A DNA stretch of 64,000 nt, taken from Sideroxydans sp. GTDB taxonomy: Bacteria; Pseudomonadota; Gammaproteobacteria; Burkholderiales; Gallionellaceae. The notes below the pieces were generated by a model that was given only the letters and a program-made list of their open reading frames with translations, did no database searches and was not told the DNA's origin. The translations under genes and the position numbers were made by a program. Every line of letters begins with the position of its first letter. The first letter of the stretch is position 1. The stretch covers positions 62,001 to 126,000 of the forward strand of contig JAGXGC010000022.1 in the NCBI GenBank assembly GCA_024636935.1, given 5' to 3'. Of this stretch, positions 28,675 through 35,514 are shown in pieces.

Positions 28675-28690
28675 TGTAGGAAAGCAGACA
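28675..28690 (-). promoter_or_regulatory. NifA upstream activator site for nifE
   Basis: TGT-AGGAAAGCAG-ACA is a perfect TGT-N10-ACA box. Its centre is about 54 bases upstream of the -24 element of the nifE promoter. Confidence 0.82.
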
Positions 28691-28810
28691 AACGGAGGGG
28701 GAATGGCGTGCTCATAGAGACACATGACTGCTTTGCCCTCTTACTACGGCCCTATATAAGCCAGTCTTTTCCCCATTTCAAACTCACCATAAATTTCCCA
28801 TTACGAGAAC

Positions 28811-28838
28811 TTGCAACATTCCAATTTATTGGTATACT
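28811..28838 (+). promoter_or_regulatory. Sigma70-like promoter of the toxin-antitoxin module
   Basis: TTGCAA (-35) and TATACT (-10) are separated by 16 bases and stand about 30 bases before the HigB-like ATG. Confidence 0.65.
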
Positions 28839-28858
28839 TGTTCCCATATCGTGAACAA
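28838..28858 (+). promoter_or_regulatory. Palindromic operator overlapping the toxin-antitoxin promoter
   Basis: TTGTTC and GAACAA are perfect inverse copies separated by nine bases. They lie over the end of the -10 box and the expected transcription start, the usual place for autorepression by a HigA-type antitoxin. Confidence 0.6.
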
Positions 28859-28867
28859 TTTAATGAC

Positions 28868-29122
28868 ATGAAGCTAATTGGCAGAAACCGACTTGGGGCA
28901 CTTTATGGCCTTGACGATGATACAGACACTTGGATGCACAACTGGGTGTCTGAGATAACTCATGCGAACTGGAAAATTCCCAGAGATGTAATTCGACAAT
29001 TCCCGAAAGCTAGAAATATTGCGCACGACATATTTGCATTCCCAGTCGGCAGTCAACCTCAATGTATAGAGGTTGCCATGGTCTTTCCCCAGGCAGTCGC
29101 GCTTGTAGTAGGTTTGAAATGA
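28868..29122 (+). CDS. HigB-like toxin, apparently shortened at the C-terminus
   Basis: The 84-residue product resembles HigB ribosome-dependent mRNA interferases of the RelE superfamily: MKLIGRNRL, HANWKIPRDVIRQFPKARNI and the strand FAFPVG. The usual ending of this family (about 97 residues, closing with an F-V-G-T-H-x-x-Y-D-type segment) is missing, as the frame stops after ALVVGLK. The toxin may therefore be weakened or inactive, or a divergent member. It overlaps the antitoxin gene by ATGA. The base composition is A+T-rich, unlike the flanking nif genes. Confidence 0.72.
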   Translation: MKLIGRNRLGALYGLDDDTDTWMHNWVSEITHANWKIPRDVIRQFPKARNIAHDIFAFPVGSQPQCIEVAMVFPQAVALVVGLK

Positions 29123-30345
29123 AAATAAAAATGAACACCAAAGTAATCCGATCAGAAGAGCAGCATCAAGGTTATTTGCTCGAGATACAGCAATTAATTG
29201 AACAGGCCCCACAGACAGGCACTGAGGCGGCCGAATATTTGGAACTCCTGTCTGTTCTGGTTGAATCATACGAAAACCAGAAATATCCAATAGAAGCTCC
29301 AGACCCTATCAGCGCCATTCACTTTCGTATGCAAGAGCAAGGCTTGAGGCAGGCTGATCTTATTCCGTATTTTGGGACGCGCAGTCGTGTTTCCGAAGTC
29401 CTCAGCAGGAAACGCCCCCTAACGGTAAATATGATTCGCGCACTTTCTAGTGGTCTTGGCATTTCAACAGAGACACTAATAGGTATTGAACCATCAACTA
29501 CCAATCAATCCGAAAACGATGAAGTTGATTGGAGTCGTTTTCCAATCAAGGAAATGGTTGCGCGCGGTTGGCTTCAAAAACTAACCAACAAAGCAAGTGT
29601 CGCAACCGAGGAACTTGTGAGAAGTTTCATATCAAGCGTTGGAATGGAAATTGGGAATGCGGCATATCGTCGAACTGTTGGTGGCGACGCGTATTCACCC
29701 GCAACCCGTTATGCATTACATGCATGGCTTGCGCGAATAATACAAAGAGCTCGAGATCGAAAACAGAAATTAGGACTATTTGATAGTAGCCAACTATCGC
29801 AGGACTTTCTGAGAACATTGGCTCAGCTTAGCTGGTCCGAAAAAGGGCCGAGCCTTGCAATTGAATTCCTCGAAAAACATGGAATAGCAGTGATTATTGA
29901 ACCCCCATTGAAAGGCACACTCCTCGATGGAGCAGCGCTGCAAGATGACGATGGCACTCCGATAATTGGCCTAACCCTTCGATTCGATCGCCTGGACAAT
30001 TTCTGGTTTACCCTTATGCATGAGGTCGCTCACCTCTGGAAGCACGTTAGTGCAAAAGAAACATTCCTAGATAACTTAGATGCTTCGTCTGAAGACCGCC
30101 GAGAACTCGAGGCAAATCGAATTGCCAAAGAGGCTCTAATTCCAAGAATCGCTTGGAAGCGTAGTGAGGCATTTTTAAATCCAAGTGTTCAGGCTATAGA
30201 CCTTCTTTCTAGAGAGCTAAAAATACATCCTGCAATCATCGCAGGTCGCATAAGAAAAGAGAAAGAGAACTACACAATATTCACAGAACTAGTTGGGCAA
30301 GGTGAAGTACGGAAGCACTTTAATTTTTCTGAGGTGGAGGTTTAA
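29119..30345 (+). CDS. HigA-type antitoxin fused to an ImmA/IrrE metallopeptidase domain
   Basis: The N-terminal 120 residues match HigA: an acidic helical lead (EEQHQGYLLEIQQLIEQAP), then a helix-turn-helix in GLRQADLIPYFGTRSRVSEVLSRKR. The C-terminal half (about residues 215-370) is an ImmA/IrrE zinc peptidase with MHEVAHLWKH as the HExxH motif near residue 300 and a likely third ligand in ELEANRIAKEAL. ImmA-type proteases cut repressors, so the protein could both repress the operon and respond to a signal. The start overlaps the toxin stop (ATGA). Base composition is foreign. Confidence 0.85.
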   Translation: MKIKMNTKVIRSEEQHQGYLLEIQQLIEQAPQTGTEAAEYLELLSVLVESYENQKYPIEAPDPISAIHFRMQEQGLRQADLIPYFGTRSRVSEVLSRKRPLTVNMIRALSSGLGISTETLIGIEPSTTNQSENDEVDWSRFPIKEMVARGWLQKLTNKASVATEELVRSFISSVGMEIGNAAYRRTVGGDAYSPATRYALHAWLARIIQRARDRKQKLGLFDSSQLSQDFLRTLAQLSWSEKGPSLAIEFLEKHGIAVIIEPPLKGTLLDGAALQDDDGTPIIGLTLRFDRLDNFWFTLMHEVAHLWKHVSAKETFLDNLDASSEDRRELEANRIAKEALIPRIAWKRSEAFLNPSVQAIDLLSRELKIHPAIIAGRIRKEKENYTIFTELVGQGEVRKHFNFSEVEV

Positions 30346-30347
30346 TC

Positions 30348-31454
30348 ATGAAAACGATTTATGTTCCTGTGATGGCTGCAAAACGTGGTGAATTTACAGC
30401 CCTGTCCAATTTATCTGACTCCATATCAAAGAGAACGGTGCCTCTTTTTGAATTGCCTACGAGATTAAAATCTCTTGAAAAATCGATTAGCCGTACAGCT
30501 TCCGATGCAGGTAAGGCATGGCAAGGGCGCCCTGCCTTTCTCGATATATCAAAGTGGAGTCCAAACGCCAGAACTGAAAGTGGCATTCACGTTTTGGAAT
30601 ATGCGCTCAGTCAATTTCGCTCGAACAGTGTTGAAGCACATCCTGTTATTAGATATGACCGCTGGGATGACCCCGCCTACAGCCAGGCGCTGAAAAATAT
30701 ACGCAGCTACCTCCCTGTAACACCATGCATCCGACTTGATCGCGAGACTATAAAAGATGACATGCCAGACACTTCGTATTTCTATGGTCGCATTCAGGAA
30801 ATTCTGGAGACCCTAGATCTTGATACTAGCAATTGTTACGCAATGATTGACTTTGGCGATGTGTCCACGACCTCGGTGCCGCAAATAATTGCTGATACAG
30901 AAATGGCTATTGAAGTACTGCGTGACATAGGATTTAGTTCATTGATTGTAGTCGGCGGGTCAATGCCCGCAGCTGTCAATGAGGCTGTTGACACTCCTGA
31001 TGCAGAAGGATGCATTCCTCGCATCGAAATGATGGCATGGAAAGCAGTGTTTACTGACAAAGGGGATAAAAGAATCATTTTTGGAGACTACCTAATCAGA
31101 AGCCCAATTGCAGCAGAAGGTGTCATTGCGCCTCATGCAAATGCAAAAATTCGCTATACCATCGACAACCAATATTTCATTGTCCGTGGCCATTCTAAGA
31201 AAATCGATTCTTTGGAACTTCAACACAAATCGCTTGCAAAGAAATTAGTTGCTTCCCCCTACTTCATGGGTACATCGTTCAGTTGGGGGGATTCCTCAAT
31301 CTTTGATTGCAGTGTTGGAGCTAAGGCATTTCGCGACCCTACGTCAATGATTGCTGTAGACAGTAATCACCACATTTGTTCTGTTGTGGCTGAAATATTT
31401 GAGTTTCAGAAACAAACCATATCGTTCGGCACAAATACGCAAACTGAGGCATAA
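30348..31454 (+). CDS. Beta-family protein (phage T4 beta / sce7725-like)
   Basis: This 368-residue protein starts YVPVMAAKRGEFTALSNLSD and continues RTVPLFELPTRLKSLEKSIS, the typical opening of the beta protein family (PF14350-type), whose molecular role is not settled. No membrane span or signal peptide is seen. Members are often found in phages and beside toxin or ImmA-type genes, as here. It starts two bases after the antitoxin-protease gene with GGAGGT as ribosome-binding site, so all three form one operon. Its A+T-rich composition matches the other two. Confidence 0.7.
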   Translation: MKTIYVPVMAAKRGEFTALSNLSDSISKRTVPLFELPTRLKSLEKSISRTASDAGKAWQGRPAFLDISKWSPNARTESGIHVLEYALSQFRSNSVEAHPVIRYDRWDDPAYSQALKNIRSYLPVTPCIRLDRETIKDDMPDTSYFYGRIQEILETLDLDTSNCYAMIDFGDVSTTSVPQIIADTEMAIEVLRDIGFSSLIVVGGSMPAAVNEAVDTPDAEGCIPRIEMMAWKAVFTDKGDKRIIFGDYLIRSPIAAEGVIAPHANAKIRYTIDNQYFIVRGHSKKIDSLELQHKSLAKKLVASPYFMGTSFSWGDSSIFDCSVGAKAFRDPTSMIAVDSNHHICSVVAEIFEFQKQTISFGTNTQTEA

Positions 31455-31767
31455 GATACTGGCGAAGTCGGTGCTGGAGTTGGCGACTCCGGCACTAATA
31501 TCTCCTCGATAGCGATGCTACGGTTGGTGGAAACGATGCTCATTACAGCGTCATGCCGACATGTACGACGAGCCTTCTTACTGCATATCGAGAATCAAAG
31601 TGGCAGCATCGCTGCACTTTATTGCATTTCATGTCTCCCACACAATACCAATGATCAGTTGGCACGACGCCTCTCGTGTTGACGCCAATCTCTCCGCGGG
31701 GATAATGCGCCATCCGTCCATTGCGGCTGCAGCGCCGCAACTTCCCCACCAAGGTGATCATCTGCTT
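31455..31767. other. Non-coding gap after the toxin-antitoxin module
   Basis: No convincing gene is seen in these 313 bases. A ten-base-pair hairpin with one G-T pair (GTGCTGGAGT, 31,471-31,480, and ACTCCGGCAC, 31,486-31,495) follows the beta-family gene and could end its transcript, although it lacks a T-run. The sequence TTGGCACGACGCCTCTC at 31,659 resembles a -24 element but lacks the -12 GC. An open frame continues upstream of the cyclic-nucleotide-binding gene to 31,561 but shows no protein-like character. Confidence 0.6.
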
Positions 31768-32619
31768 ATGAACGATTTCGATTTCACGATTCCCCCTTCC
31801 AAATCCACCTACGATGCAAAAGCCGCGTTGCAGTTTTTCGAGGCTGCTGGAAAAACAAAGGACGTCAAAGCAGGCAAGACGCTGTTCGAGGAGAACAGCA
31901 AGGCCAACTCGCTTCTACTGCAAAAGGACAAGATGTATTACCTGCTGGAAGGTGCGGTGGAGCTGACAGCGAACAATGAGCCGGTCGGTCTGGTGCGGGC
32001 GGGTGAGTTGTTCGGCGAGATGACGCTGATCACCGGCTTGCCGCGCACGGCAACTGCAAAGGCCCAGACGGATTGCCGACTCATCATGCTGGATAAGGAG
32101 CAGCTTCAGGCTGCGTTACAGACTTCGCCAGAATTCGCACTGTTGCTGATGTACTTCATGATCACGCGCTTGCGCGATTCGCTCGCTCAATTGAATGCGC
32201 AAGGCGGGGGAAGCAGTGATGCGATGCTGAAAGATTCCGCAGTATTCGACAGGAAGCTGCTGAAGAGTCTGGCGGATGAGTTCGACCACAGCGCGCGCAT
32301 ACGCTACCCGGCGGGCAAGCGCATCATCGAGGAAGGCCAGATTGGCGCGCTCATGTATGTGGTGCTGAGTGGGACGGTGGAGATCGCCATTCAGAACAAT
32401 GTAGTGGGCACGATAGGAACTGGCGGGATGCTCGGCGAGATGGCGTTGATCTCGCGTGCGGAACGCCTTGCCAGTGCCTCCGCCACATCAGACTGCGAAC
32501 TGCTGGCGATCAGCCGCGATGTATTTCTGGACATGGTAAGCACACACCCCAAGTTCGCGGTCTCGTTGCTCGGCGCAGTCGGCCACCGCGCCCACTTCGT
32601 CGCATCGATGCGAACTTAA
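31768..32619 (+). CDS. Protein with two cyclic-nucleotide-binding domains and no DNA-binding domain
   Basis: The 283-residue protein contains two cNMP-binding (CAP-effector) folds, roughly residues 30-145 and 160-275. Each has the phosphate-binding cassette region: GELFGEMTLITGLPRTATAKA in the first and GGMLGEMALISRAERLASASA in the second. There is no membrane span, HTH or other output domain, so it may act by protein-protein contact. The ATG at 31,768 is preferred because the protein-like composition begins there. It lies between the foreign module and a convergent isochorismatase-family gene. Confidence 0.82.
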   Translation: MNDFDFTIPPSKSTYDAKAALQFFEAAGKTKDVKAGKTLFEENSKANSLLLQKDKMYYLLEGAVELTANNEPVGLVRAGELFGEMTLITGLPRTATAKAQTDCRLIMLDKEQLQAALQTSPEFALLLMYFMITRLRDSLAQLNAQGGGSSDAMLKDSAVFDRKLLKSLADEFDHSARIRYPAGKRIIEEGQIGALMYVVLSGTVEIAIQNNVVGTIGTGGMLGEMALISRAERLASASATSDCELLAISRDVFLDMVSTHPKFAVSLLGAVGHRAHFVASMRT

Positions 32620-32681
32620 CGGGTTATTGAGATTCGCCCCTTCACCAAGCAGCGATTGAGCCTCTATGTTTTCTGAGAGGC

Positions 32682-33248
32682 TTACTTCACGAGCTTCGAA
32701 ACCTGCTTGAACACATCCGTCCCCGCGACCTTGAGCCACTGAAACACCACCGACTCGGTGCTGGTGGGCACGGCTCCGGCAAGCACCATCGCTTCGATGG
32801 CGGTGTCGCGATTGGCAGAGGCGCGGCTCATCATGGCATCTTTCACGATATGCACGACGAAGCCTTCATGCAGCAGATCGAGCACGGTCTGCAATACGCA
32901 CACATGGGTTTCCGTGCCACACACCACGACTTGTCGACGGCCGCTCTTGCGCAGTTGCGACATGAAGTCTTCATTGCCACAACAGCTGAAGCTGATCTTT
33001 TCGTGGAAAGTTGCGCCCGCCATTTTTTCTTTGAGTGCGGCGACAGTGGGGCCGAGGCCTTTGACGTATTGCTCGGTGACGACGACAGGGACGGACAGGG
33101 CTGGTGCGCTTTCGAGCAGGATGCCGACGTTCTTCACAACGTGGTGTAGCTCGCCCTGCTCCATGGCGGTGCTGAGGCGTTCTTGTACGTCGATGACCAA
33201 CAGGATGGATTGGTCGGCTTGCAGGCGGAATTTGTCGGGAGTGGGCAT
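32682..33248 (-). CDS. Isochorismatase-family hydrolase
   Basis: The 188-residue protein has the cysteine-hydrolase fold: SILLVIDVQERLSTAM near the start with the catalytic aspartate, PVVVTEQYVKGLGPTV, and the nucleophile cysteine region VVCGTETHVCVLQTVLDLL near residue 115. Many single-domain members of this type (YcaC-like) have no known substrate. It is convergent with the cyclic-nucleotide-binding gene. A repeat element separates it from the LRV operon. Confidence 0.88.
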   Translation of the reverse strand: MPTPDKFRLQADQSILLVIDVQERLSTAMEQGELHHVVKNVGILLESAPALSVPVVVTEQYVKGLGPTVAALKEKMAGATFHEKISFSCCGNEDFMSQLRKSGRRQVVVCGTETHVCVLQTVLDLLHEGFVVHIVKDAMMSRASANRDTAIEAMVLAGAVPTSTESVVFQWLKVAGTDVFKQVSKLVK

Positions 33249-33338
33249 CGTGCGTTTCCTTGTGCGGATCTCGAGCCGGGATTATGCAACGTGTGGCGAC
33301 AAAGCCCAATGCTTCATCAGGGAAATGTCGAGCGATCC

Positions 33339-33442
33339 GTCACACCGGCGCAGGCCGGTGTCCAGATGATCTAACAGGCAACACAGATCAGTCCGCTGCG
33401 CGGCATGTTGTTTGACTGGATACCGACCTGCGCCGGTATGAC
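33339..33442. repeat. Inverted-repeat element, copy 3 (ACACCGGC/ATACCGGC type)
   Basis: GTCACACCGGCGCAGGCCGG at the left and ACCTGCGCCGGTATGAC at the right are inverse copies with a few changes. It is a second subtype of the family at 9,328 and 27,013, with A-C-C-G-G instead of T-C-C-G-G cores. Confidence 0.78.
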
Positions 33443-33460
33443 GGCCTAGGCTGCTGCGGG

Positions 33461-34426
33461 TCAGACGGAATACGGCGCGGCTGCCCAACCTTGCACCAAT
33501 GCCGCTTCGGTATCCGGCAGGTAGCTGAAGCCGGATTCCAGATCGCGCACGACGGCGTAGGCTACGTCTGGCGGGGTGATGGTGTTGGAGACTAGATGGA
33601 AATACCAGGCAGAGGGGTAACCCGCCGCGCGGTCGAAGGCTTGCAACTGGTGCGACATGTCGACGCCGGATAGCTCGTCATTCCACTGGAACGATTTGAG
33701 TTCGCGCGCATGGCGCGATACCAGCGAGGCGGTCACCACCTGATTGCGATAACGATCCAGATGTTCGCGCAGGCCAACGACCCAATGTTCGCAGAATGGG
33801 CCGCGTGTGGCGGCGCTGCTGTGTGACCATTCTTTGAGCAGACGCGGCAGGCCGCTGTCACGTCCGGTCGCCAAGCCCACGCGTGCGACGGTTTGCTTCA
33901 TGTCGAGCAGGCGGCGGAATTTGTAACGCGGCGCAGCCACTGCCTGCCCGTCGAGTAGCAGCGGTGAGATGGGGTCGATGAGTTCCTGCATGTCTTCCGG
34001 CAATTGATCAGGATCGATCAATTCACGATCCAGCACTTCTTGCAGTTCTTCCACTTCCAGTTGCATGAAGTCGGCAGGCGCCGGGCCATAGGGGCAGACG
34101 AAGTAATGCGTGCGGCCGGAATGACGGGTGACTTGCAGGCCTTTGTCTAGATTGCGCTCGACCAGTTCGGCCATGTCGCCGTCGCAGGCTTCCAGCTCGG
34201 TGCGTGCCCAGCGTTCCAGTTCATCCGAAAGACGGTCGCCGTTCGGGGCGATGACGCCACCGGGGCGATACCAACCGCCACGGTTCAGCGCATATTCAAA
34301 GGTGCAGCCGGGATGGATGAGGTTGGCGATATCCATCAATTTGTTGTGATGCGGGCGCGGCGACAACGCCTCGATCTTGCGCGCAAGCTCTAGCAGCGCT
34401 GTTTCATCGGGCGTAACAATCGTCAT
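33461..34426 (-). CDS. Conserved protein of unknown function coupled to the LRV gene
   Basis: No family is recognised in this 321-residue soluble protein. It has acidic middle segments (LEVEELQEVLDRELIDPDQL), a CPYGPAP motif near residue 112 and a C-terminal RDLESGFSYLPDTEAALVQG. Its ATG overlaps the LRV stop as ATGA, so it is co-translated with the LRV iron-sulfur protein and falls under the same sigma54/NifA control. A role in nitrogen fixation is therefore probable, but its activity cannot be read from the sequence. Confidence 0.8.
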   Translation of the reverse strand: MTIVTPDETALLELARKIEALSPRPHHNKLMDIANLIHPGCTFEYALNRGGWYRPGGVIAPNGDRLSDELERWARTELEACDGDMAELVERNLDKGLQVTRHSGRTHYFVCPYGPAPADFMQLEVEELQEVLDRELIDPDQLPEDMQELIDPISPLLLDGQAVAAPRYKFRRLLDMKQTVARVGLATGRDSGLPRLLKEWSHSSAATRGPFCEHWVVGLREHLDRYRNQVVTASLVSRHARELKSFQWNDELSGVDMSHQLQAFDRAAGYPSAWYFHLVSNTITPPDVAYAVVRDLESGFSYLPDTEAALVQGWAAAPYSV

Positions 34427-35184
34427 TTCTCGTCTCCCATCAAGTATTCGTTCAATCGCTGGCGCACCACGGTGCACACATCAGGCTCGGCATCGTCCAC
34501 TAGTTCAGCGATAGACTCAAGTGGCGCGTGCTCTGCCGCGCGCAGACGCACCACCCAATCTTCGTCGTGCAGCATCTTCACAGCATCGTCCGGCAACACG
34601 CGTTCGGCCACGATGCGCCGTACTTCCACATCTTCATCCTGCGCCATGCGCCCAAGGGCGAACGGTGGCAAGCGGCGTGCGATGACCTTGCGTACTTCGC
34701 GCTCTTCATCGTGCGCCATGCGCGGCAACTGCCCGTGCGGCAGGCGTTTAGCCACCTGCATGCGCACCAGATAGTCCACATCGTTCTGCAATACGCCCAA
34801 CTCCTCTGGTGCCAGCCTATCTGCGGCCGTCATGCGCACTTCGCGGTCGGGGTCGTGCAAATAGTCGCCCAGCTCGTCGATAGGCAGACGCATCACCATC
34901 ACGCGCCTCACGACTTCATCCTCATCTCGCTCCAAGGGGCGCAAGGCTGCCAGTGGCGCATGTTGCGCGGCGATAGCACGCCGTTCCCAGAAGGCATCGT
35001 GCAGATAGCTTTCGGCGAATTCCTTGTTACGGCGCAGGAAGCGGTCGATCTGGCGCCCGCTGTGTGCGGTCACGCAGATGTCGCCGGGCACGCAGCGGCC
35101 TTCAGCCAAGAGCGCCCGATGCGGACAGGTTGTGCAATCGGCGAGAGCGACCGGTGGTGATGACTCCGTGTGACTTTCCGGCAT
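34423..35184 (-). CDS. 4Fe-4S leucine-rich-repeat-variant (LRV) protein, nif-associated
   Basis: The 253-residue protein resembles the Azotobacter vinelandii LRV protein: an N-terminal iron-sulfur segment CTTCPHRALLAEGRCVPGDIC (about residues 18-38), then about eight helical repeats of 24 residues. Repeat units are seen in DEDEVVRRVMVMRLPIDELG, DPDREVRMTAADRLAPEELG and DEEREVRKVIARRLPPFALG. The ATG at 35,184 has AGGA seven bases upstream. The gene has a sigma54 promoter about 40 bases before the ATG and shares a NifA box with the divergent Cache/CheW gene. Its role is unknown. Confidence 0.9.
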   Translation of the reverse strand: MPESHTESSPPVALADCTTCPHRALLAEGRCVPGDICVTAHSGRQIDRFLRRNKEFAESYLHDAFWERRAIAAQHAPLAALRPLERDEDEVVRRVMVMRLPIDELGDYLHDPDREVRMTAADRLAPEELGVLQNDVDYLVRMQVAKRLPHGQLPRMAHDEEREVRKVIARRLPPFALGRMAQDEDVEVRRIVAERVLPDDAVKMLHDEDWVVRLRAAEHAPLESIAELVDDAEPDVCTVVRQRLNEYLMGDEK

Positions 35185-35222
35185 GTGGGTTCCTGCATTC
35201 AAAATTATCATCGTCATGACAT

Positions 35223-35240
35223 CAGCAACCACCGTGCCAT
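35223..35240 (-). promoter_or_regulatory. Sigma54 promoter of the LRV operon
   Basis: On the minus strand TGGCACGGTGGTTGCT matches the RpoN consensus TGGCACG-N4-TTGC exactly, with GG and GC ten bases apart. Confidence 0.92.
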
Positions 35241-35333
35241 CCGGAAATATATATGCATTCCTTTGAATCACTGACGATACGACTAGTGATTCACCCAGTG
35301 CAAGCGCAAATCAAACAATCAAAACGGGCCCAA

Positions 35334-35349
35334 TGTCACAAACCATACA
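35334..35349. promoter_or_regulatory. NifA upstream activator site shared by the LRV and Cache/CheW genes
   Basis: TGT-CACAAACCAT-ACA is a perfect TGT-N10-ACA box. It lies about 104 bases from the -24 element of the LRV promoter and about 98 bases from that of the Cache/CheW gene, so one box is placed almost midway between two divergent sigma54 promoters. Confidence 0.85.
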
Positions 35350-35436
35350 ATTTTCTCGACCCTTTGCCAGACCCTCAGCAGCAGACACACCTGATAACAC
35401 TGGGATCTGCCTTGCATTGTCAAAAAACCCTACAGA

Positions 35437-35454
35437 TTGGCACGTTTATTGCTT
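35437..35454 (+). promoter_or_regulatory. Sigma54 promoter of the Cache/CheW gene
   Basis: TTGGCACGTTTATTGCTT matches the RpoN consensus perfectly, with GG at 35,439-35,440 and GC at 35,451-35,452. It stands about 60 bases before the ATG. Confidence 0.93.
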
Positions 35455-35514
35455 ATCCGATTGTTTCATTGCGGGAATTTTCTGCGCGGGCAATAACTAT
35501 CCAGGGAGAACACG

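Noticed and set aside
27110-28717. 535-codon open frame opposite nifE
   Set aside because: It runs through the repeat element and the antisense of nifE and shows no protein-like features.
31659-31676. TTGGCACG sequence resembling a sigma54 -24 element before the cyclic-nucleotide-binding gene
   Set aside because: The bases ten positions on are CT instead of GC, so the -12 element is missing.
35418-35434. Second possible NifA box TGT-N11-ACA before the Cache/CheW gene
   Set aside because: Spacing is 11 instead of 10 and it nearly touches the -24 element, where an activator site would not fit.
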